Assembly: GCA_014190215.1 (NCBI GenBank)
Contig: BJGB01000003.1
Span: 1-37,167, forward strand
Direction of reading: 5' to 3'
DNA from: Actinomycetes bacterium
GTDB lineage: Bacteria > Actinomycetota > Acidimicrobiia > Acidimicrobiales > Ilumatobacteraceae
DNA: 37,167 nt
The position numbers and the translations under genes are program-made. Each line of letters starts with the position of its first letter. Positions within the stretch are counted from its first letter, which is position 1. The notes below the pieces were generated by a model. That model worked only from the letters and a program-made list of their open reading frames with translations. It did no database searches and was not told the DNA's origin. Positions 25,686 to 33,928 of the stretch are shown here, piece by piece.

Positions 25686-26761
25686 GCGTCACTCCACTAC
25701 CCCGCTTGCGAACTCCCCTATGCGAACTCCTCGGCGTTGACTATCCGATTATTCAGACTGGAATGGGTTGGGTGGCTGGTCCCAAGTTGGTGAGCGCTTC
25801 TGCCAACGCTGGAATTATGGGAATTTTGGCAAGTGCCACGATGGACTTCGACCAACTCAAGACATCTATCGCTGAGGTGAAATCACGCACGACCAAACCA
25901 TTTGGTGTCAACCTACGCGCAGACTCGGCCGATGTTCAAGATCGCATCAGTTTGATGATTGACGAAGGCATCAAGGTTGCCAGTTTTGCCCAAGCACCCA
26001 AACCTGAATTGATTTCGCGACTCAAAGACGCTGGCGTTGTCGTGATCCCTTCAATCGGCGCCAAACGCCATGCCGAAAAAGTGCTTGAGTGGGGCGTGGA
26101 TGCAGTTCTTGTGCAAGGTGGTGAGGGCGGCGGACACACAGGTTCGGTACCAACATCCGTTCTATTACCTCAAGTCGTTGATGCCGTCGCCGGCCGTGTA
26201 CCAGTCATTGCTGCAGGTGGTTTTTTTGATGGTCGCGGCCTCATTGCTGCTCTGGCTTACGGAGCATCAGGTGTTGCCATGGGAACTCGCTTCTTACTGA
26301 CAAGTGACTCATCGGTACCGCAAACAGTCAAGGACTATTACCTCTCACGGGGAGTCCTCGACACTGTCGTCTCGGTGCAAGTAGACGGTGTGCCTCATCG
26401 TGTCTTGCGTACCGACTTAGTTAATCAACTTGAGAGTGGACGCGGAAAGTTTTTAGCTTTGCCACGCGCCGGAATCAATGCGTTGAGGTTCCGCAAAATG
26501 ACGGGCGCAAAACTCCGTGACATGTTGCGTGAAGGACTGATGATGAAGAAATCTATGGACCTGAGTTATTCACAGATGGTGATGGCGGCGAACACGCCAA
26601 TGTTGCTCAAGACATCACTTGTCGATGGCAAAACAGAATCTGGCGTGATGGCTAGTGGACAGGTCGTGGGAATTATTGATGACCTGCCAACTGTCAACGA
26701 TTTGATTGACAGCATCATCACTCAGGCCAATGCTGTCTTAGTAGACCTCGAACGCCGCTAA
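25682..26761 (+). CDS. ipdC: IpdC, FMN-dependent nitronate-monooxygenase-like enzyme of steroid C/D-ring catabolism
   Basis: A 359-residue TIM-barrel flavoprotein of the nitronate monooxygenase / 2-nitropropane dioxygenase superfamily. It shows PIIQTGMGWVAGPKLVSASA, KPFGVNLRADSADV, the FMN-phosphate region VQGGEGGGHTG, AAGGFFDGRG and AYGASGVAMGTRFLLT. These segments resemble mycobacterial IpdC (Rv3553). Known work puts IpdC, with IpdF, in the conversion of the 5-hydroxy indane CoA ester to the EchA20 substrate. The gene follows ipdB with a 4-nt ATGA overlap, repeating the mycobacterial echA20-ipdA-ipdB-ipdC order. General nitronate monooxygenase activity is a less likely alternative. Confidence 0.9.
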   Translation: MSVTPLPRLRTPLCELLGVDYPIIQTGMGWVAGPKLVSASANAGIMGILASATMDFDQLKTSIAEVKSRTTKPFGVNLRADSADVQDRISLMIDEGIKVASFAQAPKPELISRLKDAGVVVIPSIGAKRHAEKVLEWGVDAVLVQGGEGGGHTGSVPTSVLLPQVVDAVAGRVPVIAAGGFFDGRGLIAALAYGASGVAMGTRFLLTSDSSVPQTVKDYYLSRGVLDTVVSVQVDGVPHRVLRTDLVNQLESGRGKFLALPRAGINALRFRKMTGAKLRDMLREGLMMKKSMDLSYSQMVMAANTPMLLKTSLVDGKTESGVMASGQVVGIIDDLPTVNDLIDSIITQANAVLVDLERR

Positions 26762-26784
26762 CTATTACTCAGGGAATCAGCGCT

Positions 26785-27246
26785 ATGGCTATCACCACTC
26801 TGCACGGACCACACGACATACACCAAAGTTTGGGCAAGCACCTTGGATACAGCGAGTGGATGGAAATTACCCAAGATCGAGTCAATCTTTTTGCTGATGC
26901 AACGGGAGATCACCAATGGATTCACGTTGACCCTGAACGCGCCAGTAGTGGACCCTTTGGGGCCCCCATCGCTCACGGATATCTCACCTTGTCAATTTCA
27001 AATTTATTTTTACCGCAAATAGTTGAGGTGCAAGGTTTCTCGGCAGGCATTAATTATGGAACTGACAAAGTGCGCTTTCCATCCCCGGTCAAAGTTGGCT
27101 CTCGCGTTCGCGGAGGCGCCGAATTAACAGCGGTGGCTGAAGTCAAAGGTGGCTTACAAACCACGATCGTCATCACTATAGAAATTGAAGGCTCTACTAA
27201 GCCAGCCTGCGTGATCGAATCAATCAGCCGTTGGCTGACATCTTGA
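26785..27246 (+). CDS. MaoC-like (R)-specific enoyl-CoA hydratase (HtdZ/Rv0130-like)
   Basis: A 153-residue single hotdog dehydratase. The hydratase-2 motif is clear: FADATGDHQWIHVDPERA (about 33-50) supplies the catalytic Asp and His, followed by GPFGAPIAHGYLTLS. The later INYGTDKVRFPSPVKVGSRV is also standard. It resembles M. tuberculosis Rv0130. It would hydrate or dehydrate a 2-enoyl-CoA with R stereochemistry. A CAGGGAA ribosome site precedes the ATG. It follows ipdC by 23 bp in the same direction, suggesting it works on a CoA ester of the same pathway, although no MaoC is at this spot in the mycobacterial cluster as I remember it. Confidence 0.9.
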   Translation: MAITTLHGPHDIHQSLGKHLGYSEWMEITQDRVNLFADATGDHQWIHVDPERASSGPFGAPIAHGYLTLSISNLFLPQIVEVQGFSAGINYGTDKVRFPSPVKVGSRVRGGAELTAVAEVKGGLQTTIVITIEIEGSTKPACVIESISRWLTS

Positions 27247-27276
27247 AATCAAGTCGCACAAACATCAAAGGAAAAT

Positions 27277-28083
27277 ATGTCAGTTCTTGATCTCTACAAA
27301 ATGAGTGGAAAAGTCGCCTTACTCTCTGGTGCCGGACGAGGTATCGGTGCTGCCAGCGCCCTATGCCTTGCTGAGGCGGGTGCAGATATCGCGATTATGG
27401 CGCGAAGCGTTGATCAACTTGAATCGGTCGCCTCTCAAGCGCGTGCAATGGGTCGCCGAGCCATCGTCGTGCCTTGCGATGCCAACAATGCCGATGATGT
27501 GACTGCCGCAGTGCAACGTACGGTCGACGAACTCGGTCGTATCGACACAGTGATCAGCGTGGTTGGTGGCTCGATGCCCCAACCATTTATGAATACCAGC
27601 GACCGCGACCTGCGCAATGCCTTTGAGAACAATGTCATTAATGGATTACGTTTGGTGCGTGAATGTGTGCCACATCTGCTGACAGCAGGAGATGGAGTAG
27701 TCGGGGCATCATCAATCGTTATGGTCTCAAGCGCGATTGGACATGTCGTAGGGCGAGGCTATGTGGCCTACGGTTCTGCCAAAGCCGCTCTTGACCATGC
27801 CGTTGAACTGATGGCCGCCGACCTCAATCCGAAAATTCGCGTCAACGCCGTGGCCCCAGGAGCGATTCTCACCGAGGCCTTAGAAATCGTCGCCACAAAT
27901 CCCGAACTCCGTGCCGCTATTGAGGGCGCCACACCATTGCGACGCCTCGGGCAGCCCAATGACATCGCGGCTGCAGTCTTGTTTCTCGCCAGCGCCGCCT
28001 CAAGTTACATCACCGGTCAAATCATCGCCGTTGATGGTGGCGTGACAACAACCAACTTCAATTTCCCCATTGCCGATCTGTGA
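27277..28083 (+). CDS. SDR oxidoreductase in the steroid-type operon
   Basis: A 268-residue classical SDR. TGxxxGxG appears as SGAGRGIG (17-24), the active site as Ser in MVSSAIGH with YGSAKAAL, and the C-terminus as YITGQIIAVDGGV. The NNAG motif is altered to SVVGGS (about 90-95), a mild deviation shared by some SDRs. In position it could do the job of IpdF (oxidation of the 5-hydroxyl of the indane CoA ester), but its wording does not specifically match what I remember of IpdF, so this is only a suggestion. AAAGGA precedes the ATG by six bases. The stop overlaps the GTG of the MFS gene (GTGA). Confidence 0.86.
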   Translation: MSVLDLYKMSGKVALLSGAGRGIGAASALCLAEAGADIAIMARSVDQLESVASQARAMGRRAIVVPCDANNADDVTAAVQRTVDELGRIDTVISVVGGSMPQPFMNTSDRDLRNAFENNVINGLRLVRECVPHLLTAGDGVVGASSIVMVSSAIGHVVGRGYVAYGSAKAALDHAVELMAADLNPKIRVNAVAPGAILTEALEIVATNPELRAAIEGATPLRRLGQPNDIAAAVLFLASAASSYITGQIIAVDGGVTTTNFNFPIADL

Positions 28084-29363
28084 GTTCAAGCCCCGACAAC
28101 ACTGTGCAAGATAAGCGACACAGTTCGTTAGGCGCGTTCCGACATCGTGATTTCGCAGTCTTCTGGACTGCTGCGGCGATTTCCAACGGCGGTAGTTGGA
28201 TGCAATTAGTCGCCGTTCCTGCATTGCTCTATGACATGACTGGAAGCTCAACCTGGCTCGGCGTTTCATCAATGGCGGGATTATTGCCGGCAGTTTTATT
28301 GACCCCGTACGCTGGAGTGCTGGCGGACCGCACGAGCCGTCGCAAGATTTTGCTCTATACCCAAAGTCTGCAAATGCTCTGTGCCTTTACCTTGTGGACT
28401 TTGTATCTCACTGGTTCGCTACGACCGATGCTGATTGTCACCATTGGTCTCGTCGGCGGAGTCGCCACAGGATTTCAAACCTCTGCTTGGCAAAGTTATG
28501 TTCCGCTACTTGTTCCGCCAGAAGAATTGCTCGATGCAGTCAAACTCAACTCGGTGCAATTCACCCTGGCGCGTGCAATTGGGCCAGGTTTAGCGGGGAT
28601 TGTGATCAGCACACTGGGAACAGGCGCAGCGATATTCATCAATGCCGTTACTTATATTTTAGTGATCAGTGCCTTGTTCATCGCCCGCCCGAAGCAAGTC
28701 ATTGCTCCCGCCAGTGCCGGCAAGGTACGCGATGTCATCAAGGTTGGTGGCGCTTTCGTATGGCGCAATCGCCCGCTGCGAGTCGCCGTCTTCCTAGCTT
28801 TTCTCACCTCATTGTGTGGGCAATCACTGCAACACATCGCACCAGCAATCGCCGACCGCATCTTTGATCGCCCTTCTACTGACAATGCTGGACTTCTTGT
28901 GGCACTTGGTCTCGGAGCTTTAACCTCTTCTTTTTTTTCCGTGGCCATCGGAGATCGTATTCAACGCTCAACCCGACTTTTAGTCGCCTTAGCGTTGTAT
29001 TCCATCAGCACGATGCTGATCCCCATTACTTCGCTCTATTGGGTCGGACTCGTTGCCTACTTCATTGGAGGTCTGGCCTCTCTGCAGTCCGCCGTCGCAT
29101 TAAATACATTGATTCAAGGAACCGTCCCCGATCATTTACGGGGTCGTGCTTTGAGTTTCTATGTTTTAGGCATCTTGGCTGGAATTCCTCTTGGGGCATT
29201 CACTCTCGGACGTTTGGCGGATGTTTTTACGATGCGTGTCGCTTTATTCGGTGACGCCACGGTCTTATTACTGGCAGTCATCATTTTGATCTCGCGGGGT
29301 TGGTTGTACGACCTCAATGCGACAAAGATTGATGATGTGCAGTTGACGGACGCTCCGACATGA
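28080..29363 (+). CDS. MFS transporter (MFS_3-like) in the steroid-type operon
   Basis: A 427-residue major facilitator with about 12 membrane helices. It starts with the family opening FRHRDFAVFWTAAAISN. It has motif A YAGVLADRTSRRKILLYTQ between helices 2 and 3, then GFQTSAWQSYVPLLVPPEEL, typical of MFS_3 exporters. The GTG start forms a GTGA overlap with the SDR stop, and its own stop overlaps the thioesterase ATG (ATGA). It is thus locked into the catabolic operon. An exporter of a pathway product or of a toxic intermediate fits better than an importer, since MFS_3 members known to me are mostly exporters; this is inference. Confidence 0.87.
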   Translation: MSSSPDNTVQDKRHSSLGAFRHRDFAVFWTAAAISNGGSWMQLVAVPALLYDMTGSSTWLGVSSMAGLLPAVLLTPYAGVLADRTSRRKILLYTQSLQMLCAFTLWTLYLTGSLRPMLIVTIGLVGGVATGFQTSAWQSYVPLLVPPEELLDAVKLNSVQFTLARAIGPGLAGIVISTLGTGAAIFINAVTYILVISALFIARPKQVIAPASAGKVRDVIKVGGAFVWRNRPLRVAVFLAFLTSLCGQSLQHIAPAIADRIFDRPSTDNAGLLVALGLGALTSSFFSVAIGDRIQRSTRLLVALALYSISTMLIPITSLYWVGLVAYFIGGLASLQSAVALNTLIQGTVPDHLRGRALSFYVLGILAGIPLGAFTLGRLADVFTMRVALFGDATVLLLAVIILISRGWLYDLNATKIDDVQLTDAPT

Positions 29364-29995
29364 AATATCCCGAAGGAAGCAATCTGGAGTACGACCAGGA
29401 GAGAATCAGTCTGGGTTCGGCGCTTCGTCGACTCGGTCACGCCGTCGTCGGACATGAAGCCGAGATCGACCAATTACGCGCGACCCGAATTTCGATTGAT
29501 GCCCTCAGTCATATGCTCGAGTCCACACCGACCCGCATTCGCGATGTGGCGCAATTTCTTGGATCAAAAACTGTCGAGTTCCCAGACGGTTCGGTCATCA
29601 CTAGTCACATGTGTCGTCCTGGCTCGGGGCCCGGAAGCCCCCACGGGCTTGACATGGTGGTGCGGCGCAGTGGCAACCATATTGAAGCGCGCTTTCAACT
29701 CGGTGCCTCCGTTGAAGGTGCCCCACAGCGAAGTCATGGCGGAATCGTGGCCTTAGCGCTTGATGACTCGATGGGATTCGTGCTCAATCTCATCCACACC
29801 GTGGCCTACACCGGCGAACTTACTATCCGCTACAAATCCGCCACGCCACTACATCGCCCGCTCGTGATCCAAAGTTGGTTGGGTAAGCGCGAGGGGCGCA
29901 AACTTTGGCTTGAGGCCGAACTACGCGAAGACTTTGTCGGCGCACCAATTATCGCTACAGCAACTGGTCTATTCATTTCAATTGAGGCGTACTGA
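29360..29995 (+). CDS. Hotdog-fold thioesterase (PaaI/4HBT-like)
   Basis: A 211-residue protein. The C-terminal half (about 105-211) is a PaaI-type hotdog domain: GAPQRSHGGIVALALDDSMG carries the His-Gly-Gly and Asp of the active-site helix, and GELTIRYKSATPLHRPL is the standard following strand. The first 95 residues are not part of the minimal domain and I do not recognise them. The predicted reaction is hydrolysis of an acyl-CoA to free acid and CoA. The ATG overlaps the MFS stop by 4 nt, so exporter and thioesterase are made together. Confidence 0.83.
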   Translation: MKYPEGSNLEYDQERISLGSALRRLGHAVVGHEAEIDQLRATRISIDALSHMLESTPTRIRDVAQFLGSKTVEFPDGSVITSHMCRPGSGPGSPHGLDMVVRRSGNHIEARFQLGASVEGAPQRSHGGIVALALDDSMGFVLNLIHTVAYTGELTIRYKSATPLHRPLVIQSWLGKREGRKLWLEAELREDFVGAPIIATATGLFISIEAY

Positions 29996-30026
29996 ATCTT
30001 TTCTGACAAACTGTGAACTGCGTTAT

Positions 30027-30032
30027 AGGGGG
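30027..30032 (+). promoter_or_regulatory. Ribosome binding site of the Rieske oxygenase gene
   Basis: AGGGGG ends four bases before the ATG at 30037 and selects it over the in-frame GTG at 30013. Confidence 0.7.
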
Positions 30033-30036
30033 ATAC

Positions 30037-31197
30037 ATGTCCATCACTGATCATCAACAACTTGCCAGCGATCGTTTCCCGCGGGAACTCGTTCGCCGTC
30101 TGTTGGACAACTATCGGGGCAAGACTCTTGATCATGCCCCGAGTTCAATGACTGAGCCAGCCACTGTTTTTACTGACCCAACTCGTTTTCAAAAAGAAGT
30201 TGACCTGTTGTTTCGACAGGGTTCACACATCGTGGGATGGACTGGCGAACTTGCAAGGCCCGGAACATTTGTCACGAAAAATGTGGCCGGTCATCCGGTT
30301 CTGATTACTCGAGCAGAAGACGGAGTGCTACGCGCTTTTCGTAATGCCTGCAGTCACCGTGGAGCCCAAGTCGCTCAGGGTTGTGGCGAAGCACGTCGCC
30401 TCACCTGCCCCTACCACTCGTGGTCCTACGAACTTAACGGCGACCTCGCTGGACAACCACAGGCCTACGCATTCAATGATATTGATAAGAGCACTCTCGG
30501 ACTCGCTCCTCTACCGGTCGCCGATGTGGCTGGATTGATTGCTGTCAGTCTCAGCGACGACGGTGATCCCGCTGCCGCCTTCGCCGACATCGAACCTCAA
30601 CTACGTTGGTGCGGCTATGACCAACATGAAGTTGTCTGTCAGCACACTTGGACCCTCAAGGCCAACTGGAAGATTGCTTTCGATGTCAATCTGGAGTCGT
30701 ACCATGTGGATTATCTCCATCGCGATACCTTGTCGGACCTCGTACTACACAATCCGATTTATGACAGTTTTGGCAAGCATGCACGTTGGGGATTTCCAAC
30801 GACGGGCACTGAAAAAGTTGTGGATCTCCCCGAGGAACATTGGCCTGCGATCATGCCCGTGAGCATCATCCATACTTTGTTCCCGAGCACCGTGTTATTG
30901 GAAACGCCAGTGAGTTGCCAAATGTTTCGTATTTATCCGGGTGACAATGTCAACGAATGCACCGTGGATCTGACGGAAGCTTCACTGAAGCCCATTACCA
31001 ATGAACAAGATCGTGCCGCCCGCCAAAAGGGGGCAGATTTCGCCGCCCTGGTCGTGGGCACTGAGGACTTCCCCGCTGCCGAACAATGTCAACGTGGCGC
31101 AGAAATTGGTCTCAAGAATTTTGTTTTCGGAAGTAATGAGCCGATGTTGCAACATTGGCATCGAACCTGGCAAAACGCACTCAACAACAAGGAATAA
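30037..31197 (+). CDS. Rieske non-heme iron oxygenase, alpha subunit
   Basis: A 386-residue aromatic-ring-hydroxylating-type oxygenase. The N-terminal Rieske [2Fe-2S] domain has Cys105-x-His107 in NACSHRGAQV and Cys124-x2-His127 in LTCPYHSWSY. The C-terminal catalytic domain carries the mononuclear iron site NWKIAFDVNLESYHVDYLHRD with His223 and His228. The carboxylate ligand is presumably the Asp in GTEDFPAAEQCQ. No reductase, ferredoxin or beta subunit is adjacent, so electrons must come from genes elsewhere. The substrate is unknown; in this neighbourhood a steroid-like or aromatic acid is plausible. The 3-ketosteroid 9-alpha-hydroxylase KshA also belongs to this superfamily but I see no specific match. 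Confidence 0.9.
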   Translation: MSITDHQQLASDRFPRELVRRLLDNYRGKTLDHAPSSMTEPATVFTDPTRFQKEVDLLFRQGSHIVGWTGELARPGTFVTKNVAGHPVLITRAEDGVLRAFRNACSHRGAQVAQGCGEARRLTCPYHSWSYELNGDLAGQPQAYAFNDIDKSTLGLAPLPVADVAGLIAVSLSDDGDPAAAFADIEPQLRWCGYDQHEVVCQHTWTLKANWKIAFDVNLESYHVDYLHRDTLSDLVLHNPIYDSFGKHARWGFPTTGTEKVVDLPEEHWPAIMPVSIIHTLFPSTVLLETPVSCQMFRIYPGDNVNECTVDLTEASLKPITNEQDRAARQKGADFAALVVGTEDFPAAEQCQRGAEIGLKNFVFGSNEPMLQHWHRTWQNALNNKE

Positions 31198-31199
31198 TC

Positions 31200-32639
31200 A
31201 TGACAACTGTTTCCATTACCCAGGCCTTCGCCGACAAAGCCGCTCAAGCCCCCGATCGTGTGTCCATCACCTGCGGCGACCAATCAGTGACGCGCTCCGA
31301 ACTTGAAAGCCGCACCAACCGTCTCGCTCGGGCATATGCCGAACTCGGCGTCTCCCAAGGTCGCTATGTCACTGTCGCTTTACCTAACTCAGTTGAATTC
31401 TTTGAAGCCGTGGTGGCTATCTGGAAACTCGGTGCGACACCTCAGCCAGTGAGTTATCGCCTGCCAGATCGCGAACGTCAAGCCATCGTTGAATTGGCAG
31501 ATGCTGCACTCGTTGTTGGCGTCGCCTCACAAGCCCATCCCACGCGGACAACTGTGCCGCAAAACTTTGAACCTGACCCCACTCTGAGTGACGCTGCGTT
31601 ACCTGATGTGATTTCTCCAGCGTGGAAAGCGCCAACCTCTGGAGGATCAACAGGGCGACCTAAGTTGATCGTGGCTAGTGATCCAGGAACGGTCAATGTC
31701 GGCGCGCCGGGCATGGGACAACAAGTGGACGGAGTGGTCTGTATCCCAGGACCGCTGTATCACAACGCTCCATTTTCGTTTGCGAGTTCTGCACTCTTTC
31801 ACGGTAACCACTTAGTGTTATTGCCTCAATTTGATGCAGAAGCCACTTTGGTAGCGGTTGAAAAACATAGTGCTGACTGGATCCTGCTTGTTCCAACGAT
31901 GATGTCGCGTATCTCACGACTTGCTGATGATGTGAAGAATCGTTACGACCTCTCATCTTTGGTCGCGATTTGGCATATGGCCGCACCCTGCCCGCCATGG
32001 CTCAAAGAAGAGTGGTGCAACTGGCTGGGTGGTCAAAGAATCATGGAGTTGTACGCAGGCACCGAAGCCCAAGCGGTCACCATTATTCGTGGAGACGAAT
32101 GGCTGGCACATCGGGGTTCTGTCGGGCGTTGTGTCGGAGGAGAAATGAAAGTTCTTGACTCGGACACCTACGAGGAATTACCTCCCGGCACGGTGGGTGA
32201 AATCTTCATGCGTAGTGGCCGTGGTGCTACCTACAAGTATCTCGGTGCAGAAGCACGCGTCTCACCCGACGGATGGGAAAGTTTAGGGGACCTCGGCAAG
32301 ATTGACGAAGAAGGTTACGTCTATCTCACCGATCGACGTGGTGACATGATCTTGTCGGGTGGAGCCAATATTTATCCTGCCGAGGTTGAGGCAGCCTTAA
32401 GCGAACATCCCGACGTGGTCTCATCAGCAGTCATCGGACTTCCCGACGAGGACCTGGGGAATCGAATTCACGCTGTAGTGCAGATCTCTCAGCCGATCAA
32501 CGAAGATGAATTGCGAGTATTCCTCAACGAGCGCTTAGTGCGATACAAGGTGCCACGGACTTTTGAGTTCACCACCGATGCAGTGCGCGATGACGCTGGG
32601 AAGGTTCGTCGATCAGCCCTGCGTGATGAGCGCTCGTAA
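31200..32639 (+). CDS. Acyl/aryl-CoA ligase (AMP-binding, ANL superfamily)
   Basis: A 479-residue adenylating enzyme that would make a CoA thioester from a free acid and ATP. The phosphate-binding loop is the variant PTSGGSTGRPKLIV, with the extra Gly seen in bile-acid-CoA-ligase-like members. It is followed by ELYAGTEAQ (A5), the hinge region LGKIDEEGYVYLTDRRGDMI and SGGANIYPAEVEAAL. The catalytic lysine is likely in DDAGKVRRSAL near the C-terminus. AAGGA lies seven bases before the ATG at 31200, two bases after the Rieske stop, so the two are cotranscribed. Specificity is not provable; FadD3 itself does not look like the closest match. Confidence 0.89.
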   Translation: MTTVSITQAFADKAAQAPDRVSITCGDQSVTRSELESRTNRLARAYAELGVSQGRYVTVALPNSVEFFEAVVAIWKLGATPQPVSYRLPDRERQAIVELADAALVVGVASQAHPTRTTVPQNFEPDPTLSDAALPDVISPAWKAPTSGGSTGRPKLIVASDPGTVNVGAPGMGQQVDGVVCIPGPLYHNAPFSFASSALFHGNHLVLLPQFDAEATLVAVEKHSADWILLVPTMMSRISRLADDVKNRYDLSSLVAIWHMAAPCPPWLKEEWCNWLGGQRIMELYAGTEAQAVTIIRGDEWLAHRGSVGRCVGGEMKVLDSDTYEELPPGTVGEIFMRSGRGATYKYLGAEARVSPDGWESLGDLGKIDEEGYVYLTDRRGDMILSGGANIYPAEVEAALSEHPDVVSSAVIGLPDEDLGNRIHAVVQISQPINEDELRVFLNERLVRYKVPRTFEFTTDAVRDDAGKVRRSALRDERS

Positions 32640-32668
32640 TCCGCAGCGAAGTAATTCTCTACCGGGAT

Positions 32669-33853
32669 TTACTTTTTCGTGAACGTAATCGGTAGCGATT
32701 GAATTCCGCGAACAAATGAAGAATGTCCATAGGTCGGTTGAAAGGTCGAATCCGAAAAGCGGATGTCATCCAGGCGATCAAAAATCTCTTTGTAGATAGA
32801 GCGCAATTCGAGCCGCGCAAGGGCAGCTCCAAGGCAGAGGTGAGGGCCCCAGCCGAAAGCGATGTGCGGGTTGGGGTTACGGGTGACATCAAAGTCATGA
32901 GGATGAGTAAAAACATCCTCATCGCGATTCGCTGCCGTGTAAAGCATCATCACTTGTGAACCCTCAGGGATCTTGACACCGCGTATCTCAACATCTTGCG
33001 TGGTCACCCGCACCATATTGACAATGGGGGTCACCCATCGTAAGCATTCTTCAATCGCTCGATCAAGATCTTCTGGTGAACGACGCGCTATCGCCATCTG
33101 TTCAGGATTTCTGATCAAAGCTTCAAGTCCCCCCGCAATGACATTCCTCGTCGTCTCGTTCCCGCCAACCAAAAGAAGCAACGCATTGCCTACCACATGG
33201 GCATCATCCATCGCCCCACCGTCTTCAGTGGCGTGAACTAATTTGCTGACTAAATCTTCACCTGGGTTTTTCTTACGCTGTTCAATGACTTCGGAGATAT
33301 AGATGTAGTACTCAAAGGCCGCATTGGCAACATCATCGGTCACATATCTCGGATCGTCGGCACCTGCGATCATGGCATCGCTCCAGTGCTGCAACTTGTC
33401 ATAGTCACTTTCTGGAGCACCCAACATCTCTCCGATCAATGTCATCGGTAGGGGTTTAGCAATGTCCTCAACGATGTCAGATGAGCCCTTCAGCACAACG
33501 GCGTCAACAAGTCGCCGTGCAACCTCATTGACGTGATCTTTATACGCCGACATTTGCCGCGGCGTAAAACCGCGGGCCACAACACGACGCTGATCACCGT
33601 GGCTTGGATCATCACTATCAATCATTGAGGGTTGGACGCTGCCATTTGGGCGAGATCCGATCACACCACTCGCAAAAATTGAAGCTTGACGTTCTGCGAG
33701 ACGAATATCTTCAATTTTCGTTAATGCCCACATGCCGTTGATATCGCAATACACGGGCTGATTTTTCCGAATCCATTCCAGTGTCGGGAAAGGGTCCTGT
33801 TGATACATATCTCTATTAAGAATGTCAATCTTCATCATCGTCCCCAGATTCAT
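32669..33853 (-). CDS. Cytochrome P450 (CYP125/CYP142-like, possible steroid side-chain hydroxylase)
   Basis: A 394-residue soluble P450. The I-helix is GGNETT (230-235), the K-helix ExxR is Glu269 to Arg272 in EECLRW, and the heme loop is FGWGPHLCLG with the iron ligand Cys340. Segments such as NQPVYCDINGMWA, SMIDSDDPSH, KPLPMTLIGEMLG, RWVTPIVNMVRV and the C-terminal SFVRGIQSLPITF resemble actinobacterial CYP142, which oxidises the terminal carbon of the cholesterol side chain. This is recognition by memory, not an alignment. The first ATG (33853) gives MNLGTMMKID; ATGs at residues 6 or 7 are possible, with GGGGA upstream. It is convergent with the CoA ligase (29 bp) and divergent from the binding-protein gene (75 bp). 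No ferredoxin gene is adjacent. Confidence 0.9.
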   Translation of the reverse strand: MNLGTMMKIDILNRDMYQQDPFPTLEWIRKNQPVYCDINGMWALTKIEDIRLAERQASIFASGVIGSRPNGSVQPSMIDSDDPSHGDQRRVVARGFTPRQMSAYKDHVNEVARRLVDAVVLKGSSDIVEDIAKPLPMTLIGEMLGAPESDYDKLQHWSDAMIAGADDPRYVTDDVANAAFEYYIYISEVIEQRKKNPGEDLVSKLVHATEDGGAMDDAHVVGNALLLLVGGNETTRNVIAGGLEALIRNPEQMAIARRSPEDLDRAIEECLRWVTPIVNMVRVTTQDVEIRGVKIPEGSQVMMLYTAANRDEDVFTHPHDFDVTRNPNPHIAFGWGPHLCLGAALARLELRSIYKEIFDRLDDIRFSDSTFQPTYGHSSFVRGIQSLPITFTKK

Positions 33854-33928
33854 CCCTACGCCTCATTCAACCTTAGTGCCACGTTTGCCGACTTGGGTAA
33901 TGCCTGATATCTCTGCCAAAATGATTTC

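Noticed and set aside
28394-28867. 157-codon plus-strand frame inside the second MFS gene
   Set aside because: It is an out-of-frame reading of clear MFS coding sequence with Cys/His/Arg-rich nonsense composition.
30003-30029. Promoter-like CTGACA and TATAGG ahead of the Rieske gene
   Set aside because: Spacer is only 15 bp and the -10-like hexamer overlaps the ribosome binding site region, so it is probably coincidental.
33885-33913. Possible promoter (TTGCCG, 17-bp spacer, TATCTC) ahead of the binding-protein gene
   Set aside because: Both hexamers deviate from consensus and the -10 is poor; not enough to report as a feature.
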